DNA of 64,000 nt, taken from NCBI RefSeq assembly GCF_039710355.1, contig NZ_JBDKWZ010000018.1:62001-126000 (forward strand). The letters are read 5' to 3'. The stretch is from Rapidithrix thailandica. Its GTDB lineage: Bacteria; Bacteroidota; Bacteroidia; Cytophagales; Flammeovirgaceae. The notes below the pieces were generated by a model. It searched no databases, was not told the DNA's origin, and saw only the letters and a program-made list of their open reading frames with translations. Shown one piece after another: positions 59,808 to 64,000 of the stretch. Numbering within the stretch: the stretch's first letter is position 1; every line of letters begins with the position of its first letter. The position numbers were made by a program, and so were the translations under genes.

Positions 59808-60767
59808 TTAAAAAATTTTTTCATCTTTTTTTAATTCGTCTGTAATCCCACTGAGTTTGTCCTTTGCTTCATCAATAGTTGCATTGATTTGAAAGCCTAA
59901 TAACAAGATATAAGAGATGGCAAACAGCCAAAACATCAATCCAATCATCGACCCCATGGAGCCATATAATTTATTGTACGTTTGAAAGGTTTCCACATAG
60001 AAAGAAAACAGCCATGACACCAATACACAAAGCACTGTGGACACTAAAGAACCGATTGTGATAAAGTTCCATCGCTGAGGCACGGCAGGGGCTAAATAAT
60101 AGATCAGCGAGATTGCCAAAAAGAAAATACAAGAAATGATAACAAAGCGTAGAAAGTTAATCAGGTGAAAAAGGAAGTCATTGGTGAGAATACTGTAGTC
60201 GACCAAAAACTTAAGAATAAGTTTTCCATACACTAAGGCAATGATGGAAGCCAATAGTAAAAATGCCAAGACAATATTCAAGAAAGTGGCTATCAGTTGT
60301 TTTTTCCAAAAGGGACGCTCTTCACTTTTGTGATAGATCCGGTTAAAGGTATGGATCAAGGACATCATTCCACTCGAGGAGAGAACCAACGCCAATAGAA
60401 ATCCAAAAGACATCAAACCACCGTGTTGTTTACTGACAATGTCACGAATCATATGTTCCAATTCCCCCATGATAGAATGCGGCACGACTTCATTAAAGAA
60501 GTTAAACAGCATTTGATCAAGGTGTTCAACCGGGAAATAAGGAATTAACGTAAACAAAAAAATACTGGCGGGAAACACGGCCATGGTAAAATTAAATGCA
60601 ACGGCATAGGCCCTTTGTCGGATTTCGTAATTTTTCAGTTTATTAAATAAAATCAACAAGATCACATACAAGGAAATGTCAGGGTCACCAATCCGGATAT
60701 TTTTTAACAGCTTGGCGAAAGCCTTAAACGCATAGGTTGCAAAAATGTATTTTTTGATTATTCTCAT
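59808..60767 (-). CDS. YihY/BrkB-family inner-membrane protein
   Basis: This 319-residue protein has about six to seven transmembrane helices and the YihY hallmark RQRAYAVAFNFTMAVFPAS in the first helical part, together with SSGMMSLIHTFNRIYHKSEE and YKLYGSMGSMIGLMFWLF near the C-terminal helices. The family has no established biochemical role despite the historical RNase BN name. The C-terminal tail is short and charged. It is monocistronic, between the tRNA-Ser and a thioesterase gene on the same strand. Confidence 0.9.
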   Translation of the reverse strand: MRIIKKYIFATYAFKAFAKLLKNIRIGDPDISLYVILLILFNKLKNYEIRQRAYAVAFNFTMAVFPASIFLFTLIPYFPVEHLDQMLFNFFNEVVPHSIMGELEHMIRDIVSKQHGGLMSFGFLLALVLSSSGMMSLIHTFNRIYHKSEERPFWKKQLIATFLNIVLAFLLLASIIALVYGKLILKFLVDYSILTNDFLFHLINFLRFVIISCIFFLAISLIYYLAPAVPQRWNFITIGSLVSTVLCVLVSWLFSFYVETFQTYNKLYGSMGSMIGLMFWLFAISYILLLGFQINATIDEAKDKLSGITDELKKDEKIF

Positions 60768-60860
60768 TCACTTCAGGGTTCGTACGATCCTACCGGTTCT
60801 GATTTCCATCCGTTGAGCGGACTTTATGCTTCCGGATACTCTCCCAAAAGCCCTCCTACA

Positions 60861-61268
60861 TCAAGAAAAGTATGGTGACAATAATGAGAGTATCTGTTTT
60901 GGCGCCCGGCAGGGCCGGTGATTATCCTTGCGGATAAATGCCAGAATAGTATCTCCGGTGTGAATCAAATTTCCTGCCTCATTAAAAATTTCGTACTCAA
61001 ACCGGATTTTCACCTTCGGTAATTCTTTGATAACGGTTTTGATGGTGAGAAGTTCGTCATAGCGGGCAGGCCCCAGGTACTTGGAACTTGACTCTAACAC
61101 CGGCATCATCACTCCTTCTTCTTCTAATTGCTTATAACTAAAACCCAAACTCCGAAGTGATTCTACTCTTCCAATTTCGTAAAAAGTAGCATAGTTGCCA
61201 TAATAAACATAGCCCATTTGATCGGTATCCGCGTATCTTACACGTATTTGGAATTCTCTTAGAAACAT
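60861..61268 (-). CDS. acyl-CoA thioesterase, 4HBT/YbgC family
   Basis: This 135-residue hot-dog-fold enzyme starts REFQIRVRYADTDQMGYVYYGNYATFYEIGRVE, with the Asp of YADTDQMG as the catalytic residue of the YbgC-like 4-hydroxybenzoyl-CoA thioesterase subgroup. It hydrolyses acyl-CoA, often short-chain or aryl. Its length is normal. It has no coupled partner; YihY lies 93 bp downstream, so cotranscription is possible. Confidence 0.93.
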   Translation of the reverse strand: MFLREFQIRVRYADTDQMGYVYYGNYATFYEIGRVESLRSLGFSYKQLEEEGVMMPVLESSSKYLGPARYDELLTIKTVIKELPKVKIRFEYEIFNEAGNLIHTGDTILAFIRKDNHRPCRAPKQILSLLSPYFS

Positions 61269-61500
61269 TTTGATATCAGTAGTTTACCTACAAACATAGA
61301 AAGAATGCGGGAAATGTAGCCTGCTAATCCTTCCGGATCAACAAAATACTACTCACTGATATAATATGGAAATAAGAGGTTTTAGCACTTTTTGAATATC
61401 CACCTGATTTCCTTTCAAGAATTTAAAATAAAACTTTTACTCAGAAGTACTCTATGAAAGCAGTTCTGATTTTTTCACCTCACCACTCACTGTCAATACC

Positions 61501-62829
61501 ATGGTAATTGCATTGGTAAGTATCTTCTTAGTAGGTTATCTGTTAATCACACTAGAGCATAACCTCAAAATAGACAAAGCAGCCCCCTCTCTCTTAATCG
61601 GCATTCTTACTTGGACCATTTACATTATTTTTTCCGACAAAGAAGCCCATTTAGTCACCCATGAATTGTATGAATATGTAGGTGAAATCGCTGGCGTTCT
61701 ATTGTTCCTTTTGGGTGCGATGACCATCGTAGAGCTTATCGATGCCCATGAAGGTTTTGAGTTTATCACCAACCGTATCACTACCAATAAAAACATTACC
61801 CTTCTTTGGATCACCTGTTTGCTTTCCTTTTTCCTCTCAGCCGCATTAGACAACCTTACCACCACCATCGTCATGGTTTCCATCTTGCGAAAATTGGTCA
61901 AAGAAAAAGAGATGCGAATGTTTTTTGTAGGCATAGTGGTGGTAGCCGCCAATGCCGGAGGAGCCTGGTCACCCATCGGAGACGTAACGACTACCATGCT
62001 TTGGATCAATGGTCAGATCACTTCTGTCAATATTATTACCAATCTGATCATTCCCAGTTTGATCTGTATGGTCATCCCGGTTACCTTGGCTTCCTGTATG
62101 ATCAAAGGCAACTTTCATACACCTATTGAGCACACCCGGATAAATATATATTCCAGAAATTCCATCAATATGAAGCCTGCCGAATTAAAATTTGTCAAAA
62201 AATCCGAAAGGATGATCATTTTGTTTCTGGGAGTAGGTTCTTTACTATTTGTACCGGTATTCAAATCTTTAACCCATCTCCCTCCTTTCATGGGGATTTT
62301 ATTCAGTTTGGGTTTTTTGTGGTTGGTCACTGAGATCATGCACAAAAACAAAATGAAGGAAATGAAAGATCCGGTTTCCGTAATTGGTGTATTACGGAGA
62401 GTGGATGTACCCAGTGTGTTGTTTTTCTTTGGCATCTTGGTAGCCATTTCCAGTCTTCAAGCTACCGGTATCCTCAAATCCCTTGCTACTTTTCTGGATC
62501 AGGCCGTAGGCAATGTATTTGTCATTAGTATGGTCTTAGGCCTATTGTCAGCCATTGTGGATAATGTCCCTTTGGTGGCAGCCGCTATCGGCATGTATGA
62601 TTTAGCCCAATTCCCTACCGATCATCTGATGTGGCAATTCATCGCGTATTGTGCCGGTACGGGAGGCAGTGCTTTGATCATCGGTTCCGCTGCGGGTGTT
62701 GCCGCCATGGGCATGGAGAAAATTCCTTTTGGATGGTATCTCAAAAAAATTTCCTGGCTGGCATTAATCGGTTATTTCGTAGGCGCTATCACATTCCTTT
62801 TGATGCAAGGAATTACATTCTTCCATTAA
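61501..62829 (+). CDS. nhaD: NhaD-type sodium/proton antiporter
   Basis: This 442-residue inner-membrane protein has about eleven to twelve helices and belongs to the NhaD branch of the ion transporter superfamily. Landmarks are LLFLLGAMTIVELIDAHEGFEFI, LSAALDNLTTTIVMVSILRK, NAGGAWSPIGDVTTTMLWI and IVDNVPLVAAAIGMYDL, with the conserved Asp residues in the two DN motifs. It exchanges Na+ (or Li+) for protons and maintains pH and salt balance, which fits a marine or halotolerant host. It ends in a shared terminator with the convergent PhnW gene. Confidence 0.95.
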   Translation: MVIALVSIFLVGYLLITLEHNLKIDKAAPSLLIGILTWTIYIIFSDKEAHLVTHELYEYVGEIAGVLLFLLGAMTIVELIDAHEGFEFITNRITTNKNITLLWITCLLSFFLSAALDNLTTTIVMVSILRKLVKEKEMRMFFVGIVVVAANAGGAWSPIGDVTTTMLWINGQITSVNIITNLIIPSLICMVIPVTLASCMIKGNFHTPIEHTRINIYSRNSINMKPAELKFVKKSERMIILFLGVGSLLFVPVFKSLTHLPPFMGILFSLGFLWLVTEIMHKNKMKEMKDPVSVIGVLRRVDVPSVLFFFGILVAISSLQATGILKSLATFLDQAVGNVFVISMVLGLLSAIVDNVPLVAAAIGMYDLAQFPTDHLMWQFIAYCAGTGGSALIIGSAAGVAAMGMEKIPFGWYLKKISWLALIGYFVGAITFLLMQGITFFH

Positions 62830-62877
62830 AGCACAAAGCCGCTAATAGGACAATCATTCCCAAACGGCTTTGTGCTT
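62829..62877. terminator. bidirectional terminator between nhaD and phnW
   Basis: AAGCACAAAGCCG (62829-62841) is a perfect inverse of CGGCTTTGTGCTT (62865-62877), a 13-bp stem with a 23-nt loop. It separates two convergent genes. Confidence 0.75.
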
Positions 62878-62892
62878 AGGTATTCTCAAGGT

Positions 62893-64000
62893 TTATTTCC
62901 AAAACATGGATGCCCGGATACTGGACACCAGCCTTTCCATATCTTCAGGAAATACATGGCCGATATTACCGATCCGGAAAGTATCCGCATAAGACACTTT
63001 ACCCGGGTAGATCACAAATCCTTTTTCTTTGAGTAGGTTGTAAAACTGTTGAAAGTTATATACTGATGCAGATGGATTGACAAAGGAAGTAATGATGGGT
63101 GATTGGTTTTCTTCATCCACTAAACATTGAAATCCCAATGCATTCATTCCTTGGACCAAAATACGGTGATTCTCTTTGTAGCGTTGGTAACGCGCTTCTA
63201 TCCCCCCTTCTTCGATCAACTCCCACAAGGCTTGCCGGAAAGCTCTGACTACATGTGTAGGAGAAGTGTACCGCCATTTTCCCGGATCTTGTTCCATGGC
63301 CGCCCATTGGTCATACAAATCCAGAGACAGAGAACGTGCATACGTCTTGCACTCCTCCAATGCTTCTTTCTTAGCCAATACAAAACCAAAACCGGGTACA
63401 CCTTGAATACATTTATTGGCACTACTGATGATAAAATCAATTTGTAGTCCCTTAATGTCAATAGGAATCCCCCCAAGGCTACTCATGGCATCTACGATGA
63501 AGGTCTTTCCATGCTGCTTGACTACCGGGGCAAACTGCTCTATAGGATTCAGAATACCTGTAGTCGTTTCGCAATGCACCACTACTACATGGGAAATAGC
63601 CGGATCTTCTTGCAACAATAGATCTAACTGTTCTGTAGAGTGAATTTCATTTTCAGTCCTTTGGTATACAGTATGGTCAATGCGTAAATGGGTAGCGATT
63701 TTGACAATCCGGTCTCCATAGGCTCCATTGGTTAAAATAAGCAACTTTCCATCCGGAGGAAGAACACTTCCAATTACCGATTCTACCGAAAATGTACCAC
63801 TTCCTTGCATCAAAACACTGGTATATGTCTGATCCAACCCGGTAATTTGCAATAAAGACTGTCGAATTTCCTGTACAATTTCTTTGTAATCATTGTCCCA
63901 TGTACACCAATCCTTCAACATAGTTTGTTTTACCGTGTCAGAAGTAGTCAGTGGCCCGGGAGTCAACAGAAGGTAATGATTATCAGCTGCTTGATGTTGT
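62893..64000 (-). CDS. phnW: 2-aminoethylphosphonate-pyruvate transaminase, 5' end beyond the window
   Basis: This PLP-dependent fold-type I enzyme converts 2-aminoethylphosphonate and pyruvate to phosphonoacetaldehyde and alanine. It has the N-terminal LLLTPGPLTTSDTVKQ pattern of PhnW, the VDAMSSLGG segment, the cofactor lysine in ISSANKCIQGVPGFGF, and ESTYADTF-like KVSYADTFRIGNIG near the C-terminus. The frame continues to the window edge without a stop (residues QHQAADNHY precede LLLTPGP) and no ATG is present there, so the true start lies outside. The gene could therefore carry an N-terminal fusion partner. It may degrade phosphonates or make aminoethylphosphonate for membrane lipids. Confidence 0.92.
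   Translation of the reverse strand, partial: QHQAADNHYLLLTPGPLTTSDTVKQTMLKDWCTWDNDYKEIVQEIRQSLLQITGLDQTYTSVLMQGSGTFSVESVIGSVLPPDGKLLILTNGAYGDRIVKIATHLRIDHTVYQRTENEIHSTEQLDLLLQEDPAISHVVVVHCETTTGILNPIEQFAPVVKQHGKTFIVDAMSSLGGIPIDIKGLQIDFIISSANKCIQGVPGFGFVLAKKEALEECKTYARSLSLDLYDQWAAMEQDPGKWRYTSPTHVVRAFRQALWELIEEGGIEARYQRYKENHRILVQGMNALGFQCLVDEENQSPIITSFVNPSASVYNFQQFYNLLKEKGFVIYPGKVSYADTFRIGNIGHVFPEDMERLVSSIRASMFWK

Noticed and set aside
1..64000. CRISPR arrays, prophage or complete insertion sequences
   Set aside because: No regularly spaced repeats, Cas, phage structural, integrase or transposase genes were seen.

Overview
The window looks like chromosomal DNA of a Bacteroidota bacterium, most likely of the order Cytophagales. 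The evidence is a SusC/SusD pair with a propeller/Y_Y_Y regulator, a protein with a type IX secretion (Por) C-terminal sorting domain, WG-repeat and RskA-type anti-sigma proteins, very A/T-rich ribosome-binding regions without clear Shine-Dalgarno sequences, and promoter boxes of the TAnnTTTG type. I see no complete insertion sequence, prophage, CRISPR array or rRNA. There is one tRNA (Ser, anticodon TGA), one TPP riboswitch, and one short dispersed repeat present in two inverted copies.

Layout. 1-2.4 kb: two tandem paralogous secreted proteins of unknown function and a DMT exporter. 2.5-14.2 kb: a polysaccharide utilisation locus (sensor/regulator, SusC, SusD, GH144-type beta-1,2-glucanase, GH3 beta-glucosidase) that fits beta-1,2-glucan use. 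14.3-17.6 kb: CPBP protease, an endoglycoceramidase-like GH5 lipoprotein and a sulfotransferase. 18-19.4 kb: a Crp/Fnr-family regulator and an azoreductase with a paired operator between them. 19.8-29 kb: a T9SS cargo protein, a PA14-containing GH3 enzyme, a second DMT transporter and a large WG-repeat protein. 29-32.3 kb: a D-cysteine desulfhydrase-like enzyme coupled to hslV, and hemN.

32.5-38.9 kb: a branched-chain amino-acid operon leuC-leuD-cimA-leuB with a divergent LysR regulator. The synthase resembles (R)-citramalate synthase rather than classical LeuA, which suggests threonine-independent isoleucine synthesis that shares LeuBCD. 38.9-48.4 kb: PHP phosphatase, Nudix hydrolase, a VWA membrane protein, an ECF sigma/anti-sigma pair, a patatin, a HEAT-like protein, a DUF3124 lipoprotein and a membrane glycosyltransferase-like protein. 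48.4-54.3 kb: a thiamine operon thiS-thiC-tenI-thiE-thiG-thiH behind a TPP riboswitch, without thiF. 54.4-59.5 kb: a RamB/ScfR-like regulator divergent from the glyoxylate-shunt genes aceB and aceA. 59.6-64 kb: tRNA-Ser, YihY, a thioesterase, NhaD, and a PhnW aminotransferase cut by the window end.

The least expected structure is a 163-bp element at 21544-21706 (+) and 44736-44898 (-). The copies have 153 of 163 identical bases and no gap. They have imperfect terminal inverted repeats and each carries the same 31-codon small ORF. I do not recognise the element. The second copy lies directly upstream of the ECF sigma gene.
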